From Clostridiales bacterium (GTDB lineage: Bacteria; Bacillota; Clostridia; Oscillospirales; Oscillospiraceae), in contig JAHZBA010000042.1 of NCBI GenBank assembly GCA_019423635.1, forward strand, positions 1-18,393: a stretch of 18,393 bases of DNA, given 5' to 3'. Below, piece by piece: positions 5,215 through 12,536 of the stretch. Below the pieces are notes generated by a model, which made no database searches, had not been told where the DNA came from, and saw only the letters and a program-made list of their open reading frames with translations. Each line of letters opens with the position of its first letter. Position 1 is the first letter of the stretch. Both the position numbers and the translations under genes were made by a program.

Positions 5215-5597
5215 GACCAAGGGGCGGGCCCCACAGAGCCCCAGGGCAGCGCTTAGCGAAGCGGAAAGCGCGGAATTAGGAGTAGGGACAGTTCGTCAAC
5301 CACCCAACAGCCTCCGCCGGAAGTATCAACACGCGGGTCAAGACTCCTTCTACTGAGTGGTCCGGCGCGCGCCGGCAGAAAGCCCCCGATTACCCGGGCA
5401 CTGTGCGGGAACAACCCCCGCACATTGGCGAAATTTGACCGGAGGTCAAATTCTCGCCACCGGCGTCTTTTTCTCTTTTGGACCGTGCACGGCCCGTTTT
5501 CTCTTTTTCTTCGCGAAGAAAAAGAGAAAATGGGGGGTGCATTACCCAGCCATCATCATGGCTAAACTCTCCCGCCCTCCGGCCGCCGGCCGGCCCC
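5215..5597 (-). repeat. Multi-hairpin dispersed repeat, copy 2 (inverted relative to copy 1)
   Basis: Same order of elements as copy 1 on the minus strand. Here the long hairpin is a perfect 34-nt palindrome (5497-5530; half-site TTTTCTCTTTTTCTTCG). GCCAT-GATG-ATGGC is at 5549-5562, the AATTTGACC hairpin at 5427-5458 with loop TCC instead of TTC, and the GC hairpin near 5403-5423 is re-paired as GTGCGGG/CCCGCAC. The 34-nt block is at 5246-5279 and the 49-nt block at 5294-5342. The outer end, GGCC-GGC-GGCC, abuts the dnaB ribosome binding site, so the element forms the dnaB leader. Confidence 0.9.
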
Positions 5598-5611
5598 AAA
5601 AGGAGGCTCTT

Positions 5612-6964
5612 ATGCCCAACGAAGATATTTTGTTAAGACAACTCCCCCACTCCCTGGAAGGGGAGCAGGCGGTCCTGGGCTCCATTCTCATCGACCCCGA
5701 CTGCGTGAAGGACGTGGTGGAAAAGCTCCGCCCGGCGGACTTCTACCTGCGGCAGAACCGGGAGATCTTTGAGACCATCTGCTCCATGTTCGTCTACAGC
5801 AAGCCCATTGACGGCATCACCGTCTGCGATGAGATGGAGAGAGCCGGCACCTACGACAGCCAGACCACCCGCTCCTACCTCGCCCAGCTGATGGAGATCA
5901 CCCCCACCAGCGCCAATGTCATGGAGTACGTGTCCATTGTCCGGGACAGGGCGCTGCTGCGGGGCGTGGCCCAGGCGGCGTCGGAGATCACGGCCATGGT
6001 CCAGGAGGGCGTGGGCGGGGCCGCGGAGATTCTGGAGGCCGCGGAGCAGAAGGTCTACGCCGTCCGCCGGGGGCAGTCCGCCCAGGACATGGTGCCCCTG
6101 CGGCAGGTGCTGCCGGAGGTGCTGGACCGCCTCAGCGAGATGAGCGAGAGCGAAAACCACCTGCCCGGGGTCTCCACCGGCCTCTCCGCCGTGGACCAGA
6201 AGATCACGGGGCTGAACAACTCCGATCTGATCCTGCTGGCCGGGCGGCCCGGCATGGGCAAGACCTCCCTGGGGCTGAACTTTGCCCTGAACGTGGCCCG
6301 GGGCACCCGGAAGACCGTGGCGATCTTCTCCCTGGAGATGTCCCGGGAGCAGCTGACCACCCGGCTCCTCAGCTCCGAGGCGCTGGTGGAGAACACCCGG
6401 CTGAAAACCGGAAATCTCCGGGAGAGCGACTGGGAGAAGATCGCCGGCGCCGCCACGGTGCTGAACCAGCTGGACGTGCGCATCGACGACAACCCGCTGC
6501 TGAGCGTGGCGGATATGAACGCCAAGTGCCGCCGGCTGGACAACCTGGCCCTGGTGGTCATCGACTATCTCCAGCTGATGACCTCCGCCGGCGGCCAGAG
6601 CCGGGGGAACGAGAACCGCCAGCAGGTGGTGTCCGATATCTCCCGGATGCTGAAGATCATGGCCAAGGAGCTGAACGTCCCGGTGGTGTGCCTCAGCCAG
6701 CTCAGCCGTGCCAATGAAAAACGGGAGGACAAGCGGCCCATGCTCTCGGATCTCCGGGAGTCCGGCGCCATTGAGCAGGACGCGGACATCGTTCTCTTTT
6801 TGTACCGGGACGATTATTATAATGAGGACTCGGAGAAGCATAATATTGCCGAGTGCATCGTAGCCAAGAACCGCCACGGCGAGACCGGCAAGGTGGAGCT
6901 GCGGTGGATGCCGGAGTACACCACCTTCTCCACCCTGGATACCCGCTATGACGACGAGGACTGA
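5612..6964 (+). CDS. dnaB: Replicative DNA helicase DnaB
   Basis: Hexameric 5'-3' helicase that unwinds the chromosome at the fork and recruits primase. The 450 residues match the family. The N-terminal domain (about 1-110) begins LLRQLPHSLEGEQAVLGSIL; the RecA-like domain carries Walker A GRPGMGKTS (211-219), SLEMS, the aspartate of VIDYLQLM (Walker B), LSQLSRANEKR and an arginine-finger region near the end. The start at 5612 has AGGAGG 5 nt upstream; the frame stays open another 85 codons into the repeat, but those residues do not belong to the family. The stop overlaps the start of tilS by 17 nt. No own promoter is evident, so expression may come from within or beyond the upstream repeat segment. 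Confidence 0.98.
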   Translation: MPNEDILLRQLPHSLEGEQAVLGSILIDPDCVKDVVEKLRPADFYLRQNREIFETICSMFVYSKPIDGITVCDEMERAGTYDSQTTRSYLAQLMEITPTSANVMEYVSIVRDRALLRGVAQAASEITAMVQEGVGGAAEILEAAEQKVYAVRRGQSAQDMVPLRQVLPEVLDRLSEMSESENHLPGVSTGLSAVDQKITGLNNSDLILLAGRPGMGKTSLGLNFALNVARGTRKTVAIFSLEMSREQLTTRLLSSEALVENTRLKTGNLRESDWEKIAGAATVLNQLDVRIDDNPLLSVADMNAKCRRLDNLALVVIDYLQLMTSAGGQSRGNENRQQVVSDISRMLKIMAKELNVPVVCLSQLSRANEKREDKRPMLSDLRESGAIEQDADIVLFLYRDDYYNEDSEKHNIAECIVAKNRHGETGKVELRWMPEYTTFSTLDTRYDDED

Positions 6965-8258
6965 CCTGCTCCCGGAGGCGGGAGAGCGGGTGCTCTGCGC
7001 GGTGTCCGGCGGGCTGGACTCCATGTGCCTGCTGCACCTGCTGTGCCGGCACTGCCGGAGACAGGGCGGGACGGTGGTCGCCGCCCACTTCAACCATCAG
7101 CTCCGGGAGACGGCGGACCGGGACGAGGCCTTCGTCCGGGAGGTCTGCGCCCGGTGGGAAATCCCCCTGACCGTGGGCCGGGGAGAGGTCCGGGAGCTGG
7201 CGGAGCGGGAGGGGCGGTCCCTGGAGGACGCCGCCCGGACGCTGCGGTATGACTTTTTGCGCCAAACGGCGGAATCGGCGGGGTGCGGCGCCATTTACAC
7301 CGCCCACCACGCCGACGACAATGCCGAGACCATGCTGTGGAACCTGATCCGGGGCACGGGGCTCAAGGGGCTGGCGGGGATTCCGCCGCGGCGGGACAAC
7401 ATCCGCCGCCCCCTGCTGGAGGCCCCCCGGACGGAGCTTGCGGCCTATGCCGCCGCCCACGGGATCTCCTATGTGGAGGATGAGACCAACGCCGATCCGG
7501 AGGCTGCCAGCCGAAATTTCCTGCGGCTGCGGGTGCTGCCGCTTTTGAAGGAGCTGAACCCCGGGGCCGTGGAGCACATGGCCCGGACCGCCGCGATCCT
7601 GGCCCGGGAGGACGAGGCCCTGGAGGTTCTGGCGGAGATGGAGGCCTCCAACGCCATGAAGCGGCCCGACGGCAGCTGGGCCGTGTTCACCTCCACCCTG
7701 GAGAGCTGGCCCCGGGCGGCCTCGGAGCGGGTGGTCCTGCAGCTGATGGCCAGGACCTGCGGACACCGGCGGGATTTCACCGCCCGGCATGTGCGCTCGG
7801 TGCTGGAGCTGAGACCGGGGGGGAGCCTCTCCCTGCCCCACGGGCTGCTGGTCCGGCGGGAGGGGGACTGCCTCACGTTTGAGAAGACCGTCCCCGTTTC
7901 CCCGGCGTGTTCCGCCGCGCTGGGGCAGACTGTGTCCTTTGGGGACTGGACCGTGACGCTGGCGGAGGCGCCGGGGGAGGGCAGTGCCTACCGCCTCTCC
8001 CTGCGGTCGGGCGTGCCCCTGGCGGTGACCCATTGGCGGAGCGGCGACCGGATGCGCCTGCCGGACCAGCGGGGAGCGCGGACCTTGAAGCGCCTGTGCG
8101 CCGAGCGGGGCATCCCCCCCTGGCAGCGGGACGCCTTGCCGGTGCTGCGGGCGGGGGAGATCCCCGCCGCCGTGCCGGGCGTGGGCGTTGACCGGGCCTT
8201 TGCGCCGCAGCCGGAGGGCGCGGCGGTTTATGTGACCTTTACCCATCACTGCGGTTGA
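6948..8258 (+). CDS. tilS: tRNA(Ile)-lysidine synthase TilS
   Basis: Uses ATP and lysine to convert C34 of tRNA-Ile(CAU) to lysidine, so that it reads AUA instead of AUG; normally essential. The 436 residues contain the PP-loop SGGLDS (20-25), then AAHFNHQLR and TAHHADDNAET typical of the N-terminal nucleotide-binding domain. A middle tRNA-binding region follows, and the C-terminal domain ends with THWRSGDRMRLP and ARTLKRLCAERGIPPWQRD. The ATG at 6948 lies inside dnaB with no good ribosome binding site, so translation is probably coupled to dnaB. A later GTG near 6990 is possible but would cut the strand that precedes the PP-loop. Confidence 0.96.
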   Translation: MTTRTDLLPEAGERVLCAVSGGLDSMCLLHLLCRHCRRQGGTVVAAHFNHQLRETADRDEAFVREVCARWEIPLTVGRGEVRELAEREGRSLEDAARTLRYDFLRQTAESAGCGAIYTAHHADDNAETMLWNLIRGTGLKGLAGIPPRRDNIRRPLLEAPRTELAAYAAAHGISYVEDETNADPEAASRNFLRLRVLPLLKELNPGAVEHMARTAAILAREDEALEVLAEMEASNAMKRPDGSWAVFTSTLESWPRAASERVVLQLMARTCGHRRDFTARHVRSVLELRPGGSLSLPHGLLVRREGDCLTFEKTVPVSPACSAALGQTVSFGDWTVTLAEAPGEGSAYRLSLRSGVPLAVTHWRSGDRMRLPDQRGARTLKRLCAERGIPPWQRDALPVLRAGEIPAAVPGVGVDRAFAPQPEGAAVYVTFTHHCG

Positions 8259-8283
8259 AAAGAGGGAGCTGCTTCTTTTCAAC
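8254..8283 (+). other. Hairpin overlapping the tilS stop codon
   Basis: GTTGAAAAGA (8254-8263) and TCTTTTCAAC (8274-8283), a perfect 10-bp stem with a 10-nt loop, includes the tilS TGA. No U-run follows, so it is not a standard terminator. It may be a processing or stability element between tilS and hpt. Confidence 0.5.
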
Positions 8284-8409
8284 ACTGCGGCACAGGGCGC
8301 CGCGGCGGACGGCATAGGAGACGCGCCGGCGGACCTGGCCCGCCCTGCAAGCCGGTTGCCGGTTTTAGAGTGCGTGGATACTACAGACAGATAAAAGAGG
8401 AGGACAGAC

Positions 8410-8964
8410 GTGGTGAGAAGTGAGATGGAACGGGATATCTTGAAGGTTTTGGTGACGGAGGAGCAGCTCAGGCGCCGGGTGGCGGAGCTGGGGGAGGCCC
8501 TGTATGAGCGGTTTCAGGGGCAGAACCCGCTGTTCCTGGGGGTGCTGAAGGGGTCCTTTGTCTTCATGGCGGACCTGGTCCGGGCCTGCCAGCTGAAAAG
8601 CGACATCGAGTTCATCGCCGTCAGCTCCTATGAAAACGCCACGGTGTCCTCCGGCCGGGTGAGGATCAACCACGATTTGCAGCAGGACATCACCGGGCGG
8701 CACCTCATCATTGTGGAGGACATCCTGGACTCCGGCAACACCCTGGCCTTTTTGAAGGACTACTTCCTGGCCAAGGGGGCCGCGTCCATCACCATCGTGA
8801 CGCTGCTGGATAAGCCCGCCCGCCGGACCAAGGCCATCACTGCGGACCTGGCGGGCTTTACGGTGCCGGATGAGTTCGTGGTGGGCTACGGCCTGGACTA
8901 CGCCCAGCAGTACCGCAACATCCCCTATATCGGCGTGCTGAAGCCGGAGGTCTACGCCGGGTGA
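8410..8964 (+). CDS. hpt: Hypoxanthine phosphoribosyltransferase
   Basis: Purine salvage enzyme that joins hypoxanthine or guanine to PRPP, giving IMP or GMP. The 184 residues match bacterial Hpt. Visible signatures are LFLGVLKGSFVFMADLVRAC near the N-terminus, and the PRPP-binding motif IIVEDILDSGNTL (100-112) with the acidic pair E103-D104. The C-terminal part includes DEFVVGYGLDYAQQYRNIPY, typical of the family. A GTG start is preferred: GAGGAGG ends 6 nt before 8410 (9 nt before the second GTG at 8413), while the first ATG at 8425 is 21 nt away. It sits between tilS and ftsH, a common order in Firmicutes, and ftsH starts 21 bp after its stop. Confidence 0.96.
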   Translation: MVRSEMERDILKVLVTEEQLRRRVAELGEALYERFQGQNPLFLGVLKGSFVFMADLVRACQLKSDIEFIAVSSYENATVSSGRVRINHDLQQDITGRHLIIVEDILDSGNTLAFLKDYFLAKGAASITIVTLLDKPARRTKAITADLAGFTVPDEFVVGYGLDYAQQYRNIPYIGVLKPEVYAG

Positions 8965-8985
8965 CGGCAAAAGGAGGGACACATC

Positions 8986-10848
8986 TTGTCAAGACAAAGC
9001 CGCGCATCCAATCTGAGTATGCTGTTTTTGGTGCTGGTGATTGTGCTCAGTCTCAGCTGGATCTGGCAGCTGAACCGGCAGACGGAGGAGCTGAACTACT
9101 CCGAGATGGTTCGGCTGTTCCAGCAGGAGAAGGTCTCCGCCTTTTCCTTCTCCGACGGCCACACGGTGACCCTCACCCTGCGGGACCAGCCCAAGGGCAG
9201 GGAGCATGTCCGCTGCCAGGTGTATGACTTCCAGCTGTTCTACGACGACCTCAACGACCTGGTCCAGGCCCAGCAGAGCAAGGGCGTCATCACAACCTAC
9301 AGCTACCCCCCGCCGGAGACCACCAACTGGCTGGAGATCCTGCTGCCCTGGGTTCTCATGGCGCTGGTGCTGGGCGGGGTGTGGTACCTGACCAGCGTCC
9401 GGGCCCAGGGGGGCGGCATGGGGCCGGACCGCATGGCAAAATTCGGCTCCGCCCGGACCCGGACCCTGACGGAGAACGACAAGCACGTCACCTTTGACGA
9501 CGTGGCCGGCGCCGATGAGGAGAAGGAGGAGCTCCGGGAGATTGTGGAGTTCCTGAAGGACCCCAAGCAGTTCCTGGCCCTGGGGGCCCGGATTCCCAAG
9601 GGCGTGCTGCTGGTGGGCCCGCCGGGCACCGGCAAGACGCTGCTGGCCAGGGCCGTGGCCGGGGAGGCTGGGGTGGGCTTCCTCTCCATCTCCGGCTCCG
9701 ATTTTGTGGAGCTGTATGTGGGCGTGGGCGCCAGCCGGGTGCGGGACCTCTTCGACCAGGCCAAGCGGACGTCCCCGGCCATTGTATTCATCGACGAGAT
9801 CGACGCCGTGGGCCGCCAGCGGGGCACGGGCCTGGGCGGCGGCCACGACGAGCGGGAGCAGACCCTCAACCAGCTCCTGGTGGAGATGGACGGCTTTTCC
9901 GCCAACGAGGGCGTGGTGGTCCTGGCGGCCACCAACCGCGCCGACGTGCTGGACCCGGCACTGCTGCGGCCCGGCCGGTTTGACCGGCAGATCTACGTGG
10001 GATTGCCGGACATCCGCGGCCGGGAGGAGATCCTGCACGTTCACGCCAAGGGCAAGCCCCTGGCGGAGGACGTGGACCTCCACAAGCTGGCCCAGGGCAC
10101 GGCGGGCTTCACCGGGGCGGACCTGGAGAACCTCATCAACGAGGGGGCCCTGCTGGCCGGGCGGAAGCACCAGCGCTTCATCACCATGGAGGATCTGCGG
10201 TCGGCGGAGATCAAGGTCATCGCCGGCCCGGAAAAGCGCAGCCGGGTGATCCCCCGGCACGAGCGGGAGCTGACGGCCTGGCACGAGGCGGGGCACGCCG
10301 TGGTGATGCACACCCTGCCGGGCCAGGACCCGGTGAGCCAGATCAGCATCGTGCCCCGGGGCATGGCCGGGGGCATGACCATCTCGCTGCCGGAGGAGGA
10401 CCGCTCCTACCTCTCCAAGCGGTATCTGGAGGACCAGATCGTGGCCCTTCTGGGGGGCCGGGTGGCGGAGCAGATGTGCCTGGGGGATATCTCCACCGGC
10501 GCCAGCAACGACATCCAGCGGGCCAGCGCCATCGCCCGGAAGATGGTGGCCAGCTACGGCATGAGCGAGAAGGTGGGCACTGTGGCCTTTGACTCCGGCC
10601 ATGACGAGGTGTTCATCGGGCGGACCATGAGCCAGGGGCGCAGCTACTCCGAGGCGGTGGCGGCCCAGATCGACGAGGAGGTCAAAACCCTGGTGGGCCT
10701 GGCCTGCAAGCGGTGCGAGGCCATTTTGCAGGAGCGCCGGGCCAAGCTGGACGCCGTGGCCGCCTACCTCCTGGAGCACGAGACCATGGAGCGGGAGGCC
10801 TTCCTGGAGGTGATGGAGTCTCCGGACCCCCCGCAGGAGGAGCACTGA
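8986..10848 (+). CDS. ftsH: ATP-dependent zinc metalloprotease FtsH
   Basis: Membrane-anchored AAA+ protease that extracts and degrades membrane and regulatory proteins. The 620 residues show a first membrane helix (about 10-28), an external segment, a second helix (about 116-138), an AAA domain with Walker A GPPGTGKT (211-218), Walker B IVFIDEID and the second region of homology ending LLRPGRFDR. The peptidase domain has zinc ligands H433 and H437 in HEAGH and D509 in GASND. The start is TTG at 8986, with AAGGAGGG about 7 nt upstream; no better ATG exists before the first helix. It is the last gene of the dnaB-tilS-hpt-ftsH run; the liv operon has its own promoter downstream. Confidence 0.98.
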   Translation: MSRQSRASNLSMLFLVLVIVLSLSWIWQLNRQTEELNYSEMVRLFQQEKVSAFSFSDGHTVTLTLRDQPKGREHVRCQVYDFQLFYDDLNDLVQAQQSKGVITTYSYPPPETTNWLEILLPWVLMALVLGGVWYLTSVRAQGGGMGPDRMAKFGSARTRTLTENDKHVTFDDVAGADEEKEELREIVEFLKDPKQFLALGARIPKGVLLVGPPGTGKTLLARAVAGEAGVGFLSISGSDFVELYVGVGASRVRDLFDQAKRTSPAIVFIDEIDAVGRQRGTGLGGGHDEREQTLNQLLVEMDGFSANEGVVVLAATNRADVLDPALLRPGRFDRQIYVGLPDIRGREEILHVHAKGKPLAEDVDLHKLAQGTAGFTGADLENLINEGALLAGRKHQRFITMEDLRSAEIKVIAGPEKRSRVIPRHERELTAWHEAGHAVVMHTLPGQDPVSQISIVPRGMAGGMTISLPEEDRSYLSKRYLEDQIVALLGGRVAEQMCLGDISTGASNDIQRASAIARKMVASYGMSEKVGTVAFDSGHDEVFIGRTMSQGRSYSEAVAAQIDEEVKTLVGLACKRCEAILQERRAKLDAVAAYLLEHETMEREAFLEVMESPDPPQEEH

Positions 10849-11010
10849 GGCGCCGGCCGCCGGAGGGCCTTTCGGCAAAATCACGGAGACAACTGTCCCT
10901 GTGAGAAGAACAGACAGCGGAGGGAATTCCAGCCTGCGGGGGCATTTGTTCTCCCTGGAAGGACAGAAATCGGTCGGGGCGGCGGAGTGTCTTGGGAAAA
11001 ATGACCAAAA

Positions 11011-11099
11011 ACAGAAATCTTTCTGTGAAATATTCATCTTGCAAACACCGGAAAAAACCCGTACAATGTATGTTTATACAAGGGACACTTGTCTGTCCC
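11011..11099 (+). promoter_or_regulatory. liv operon promoter with nested dyads
   Basis: TTGCAA (11039-11044), 17 nt, TACAAT (11062-11067). Nearby dyads: ACAGAAA/TTTCTGT (11011-11026) upstream of the -35; TGTAT/ATACA (11067-11080) over the start site; ACAAG (11078-11082) with CTTGT (11088-11092); and GGGACA (11082-11087) with TGTCCC (11094-11099). The last two share bases and cannot form together. They could be operators or a small leader switch. The rest of 10849-11122 shows no gene. Confidence 0.7.
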
Positions 11100-11122
11100 A
11101 GTTAAACAGGAGGATGAAAAGA

Positions 11123-12322
11123 ATGAAAAAGCTATTTGCTCTTTTGCTGACGCTGGCCATGGTGCTGAGCCTGGCGGCCTGCGGCGGCGGCTCCGGCGGC
11201 GGCGGAAACGACAGCCAGGGCGGCTCCGGCAGCGGCGACAAAGTGGTCAAGATCGGCGTCTTCGAGCCCCAGACCGGCGACAACGGCGCCGGCGGCAAGC
11301 AGGAGATCCTGGGTATGCAGTATGCCAATTATGTCCAGCCCACCGTGGAGATCAGTGGCGAGACCTACAATGTGGAGCTGGAGATCGTGGATAACCGCAC
11401 CACGGCGGAGAACGGCCCCTCCGCGGCGGCCGAGCTGATGAACCGCGGCGTGTCCGTGGTCCTGGGCTCCTATGGCTCCGGCGTGTCCATGGCCGGCGGC
11501 AGCGTGTTCCAGGAGGCCGGCGTGCCCGCCATCGGCGTCACCTGCACCAACCCCCAGGTGACCTCCGACTGCGATGTGTACTTCCGCATCTGCTTCCTGG
11601 ACCCCTTCCAGGGCACGGTTCTGGCCAACTACGCCTATAATGAGCTGGGCGTCACCACGGCCTATACCCTGGCCATGCTGGGCAGCGACTACGACCAGGG
11701 CCTGGCCTACTACTTCAAGGAGGCCTTTGAGGGCCTGGGCGGCACGGTAGTCAGCGAGGACTTCCCCGAGGGCAGCGCCAACTTCGTCTCCTATATCAAC
11801 AACGCCAAGAGCGCCGGCGCCGGCGTCATCTTCGCCCCCGTGTCCACCAACTATGCCCAGCTGATTATTGAGGCCGCCGCGGCCCAGGGCTTCGAGGGCT
11901 CTCTGCTGGGCTCCGACACCTGGGACAACAACATGGTGCTGGAGAGCACCGTGGGCAAGACCGTCCGGGTGGACATCACCACCTTCTATCAGGAGAGCGG
12001 CTCTGCCTTCGATAACGGCATCAAGGAGTGGATCAACGCCAATGCCGACGCCAAGACCAACAACGGCGGCAACGACACCGTCTCCGCCGTCACCGCCATG
12101 GGCTATGACGCCTACTTCACCGCTCTGGAGGCCCTGAAGGCCGCCGGCAGCACCGACGCCTCCGCCGTGCTGGGGGCCCTGCCCACCGTCAGCTATGAGG
12201 GTGTGTGCGGCCTCATCGAGTTTGACGAGATCGGCGACGCCAAGCGGGACCAGGCCTACATCAAGACCGCCAACACCGAGACCGGTGCGTGGGACTTCGT
12301 GAAGGTCCAGGGCGTGGGCTGA
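11123..12322 (+). CDS. livJ: ABC transporter substrate-binding lipoprotein, branched-chain amino acid (LivJ) type
   Basis: Extracellular lipid-anchored binding protein that would deliver an amino acid or related ligand to LivHM. The 399 residues open with a lipoprotein signal, MKKLFALLLTLAMVLSLAAC, with lipobox LAAC and the lipidated cysteine at 20. A glycine/serine-rich linker (about 21-38) follows, then the type-I periplasmic-binding fold starting VVKIGVFEPQTGDNGAGGKQ. The ATG at 11123 is preferred over 11114 because AGGAGG abuts the latter and lies 9 nt from the former. It is the first gene of a complete liv-type operon. The ligand is not decided by sequence; leucine/isoleucine/valine is the family default, but amides, urea or other amino acids are possible. 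Confidence 0.93.
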   Translation: MKKLFALLLTLAMVLSLAACGGGSGGGGNDSQGGSGSGDKVVKIGVFEPQTGDNGAGGKQEILGMQYANYVQPTVEISGETYNVELEIVDNRTTAENGPSAAAELMNRGVSVVLGSYGSGVSMAGGSVFQEAGVPAIGVTCTNPQVTSDCDVYFRICFLDPFQGTVLANYAYNELGVTTAYTLAMLGSDYDQGLAYYFKEAFEGLGGTVVSEDFPEGSANFVSYINNAKSAGAGVIFAPVSTNYAQLIIEAAAAQGFEGSLLGSDTWDNNMVLESTVGKTVRVDITTFYQESGSAFDNGIKEWINANADAKTNNGGNDTVSAVTAMGYDAYFTALEALKAAGSTDASAVLGALPTVSYEGVCGLIEFDEIGDAKRDQAYIKTANTETGAWDFVKVQGVG

Positions 12323-12394
12323 TCGGCAGCCTGCTCAGGCACAGAGAACGGCTCTCCGGGCGCTTTTCCGACAGGAAGCGCACAGAAAAAGAGG

Positions 12395-12432
12395 AAGAGG
12401 GATGGCGGGCGGTTCCGCCCGTCATCCCTCTT
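12395..12432 (+). terminator. Strong hairpin between livJ and livH (partial terminator or mRNA stabiliser)
   Basis: AAGAGGGATGGCGGGCGG pairs with CCGCCCGTCATCCCTCTT, about 17 bp with one G-U pair and a tiny loop, followed by only three T before G. A weak smaller dyad, GCGCTT/AAGCGC, lies at about 12360-12380. Such hairpins after a binding-protein gene often let the binding protein be made in excess over the permease; that role is inferred here. Apart from this the 214-bp gap is empty. Confidence 0.7.
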
Positions 12433-12536
12433 TGTGATCTGTTTCAGCGGCCCCGCGCCGGCGGGCCGCCTCGAAAGTTCAGACACTCCGGCCTTTCGAG
12501 ACGGCCCGGCGCAAAACAAGCAAAGGAGGTCCTTCC

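Larger units (their letters stand above)
3856..5597. other. Composite segment between rplI and dnaB bounded by ~375-bp inverted repeats
   Basis: Two copies of one repeat (3856-4230 and, inverted, 5215-5597) bracket about 1 kb holding a 74-aa gene (minus), an XRE regulator, a broken XRE copy and a palindromic intergenic repeat. No transposase, integrase or clear target-site duplication is visible. The 4480-5040 part is much richer in A+T than its neighbours, suggesting acquisition. It interrupts the common rplI-dnaB neighbourhood. Calling it mobile is inference; two independent repeat insertions around a regulator insertion would look the same. Confidence 0.45.

Noticed and set aside
3856..5597. 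CRISPR array or classical insertion sequence
   Set aside because: There are only two long inverted arms with no regular spacers and no transposase frame.
8356..8384. Possible hpt promoter (TTGCCG ... TACTAC)
   Set aside because: The -10 matches in only three positions and alternative spacings are no better; hpt may be read from upstream.
8989..11037. 682-codon minus-strand open frame opposite ftsH
   Set aside because: Same GC-rich shadow effect; the plus strand is unmistakable FtsH.
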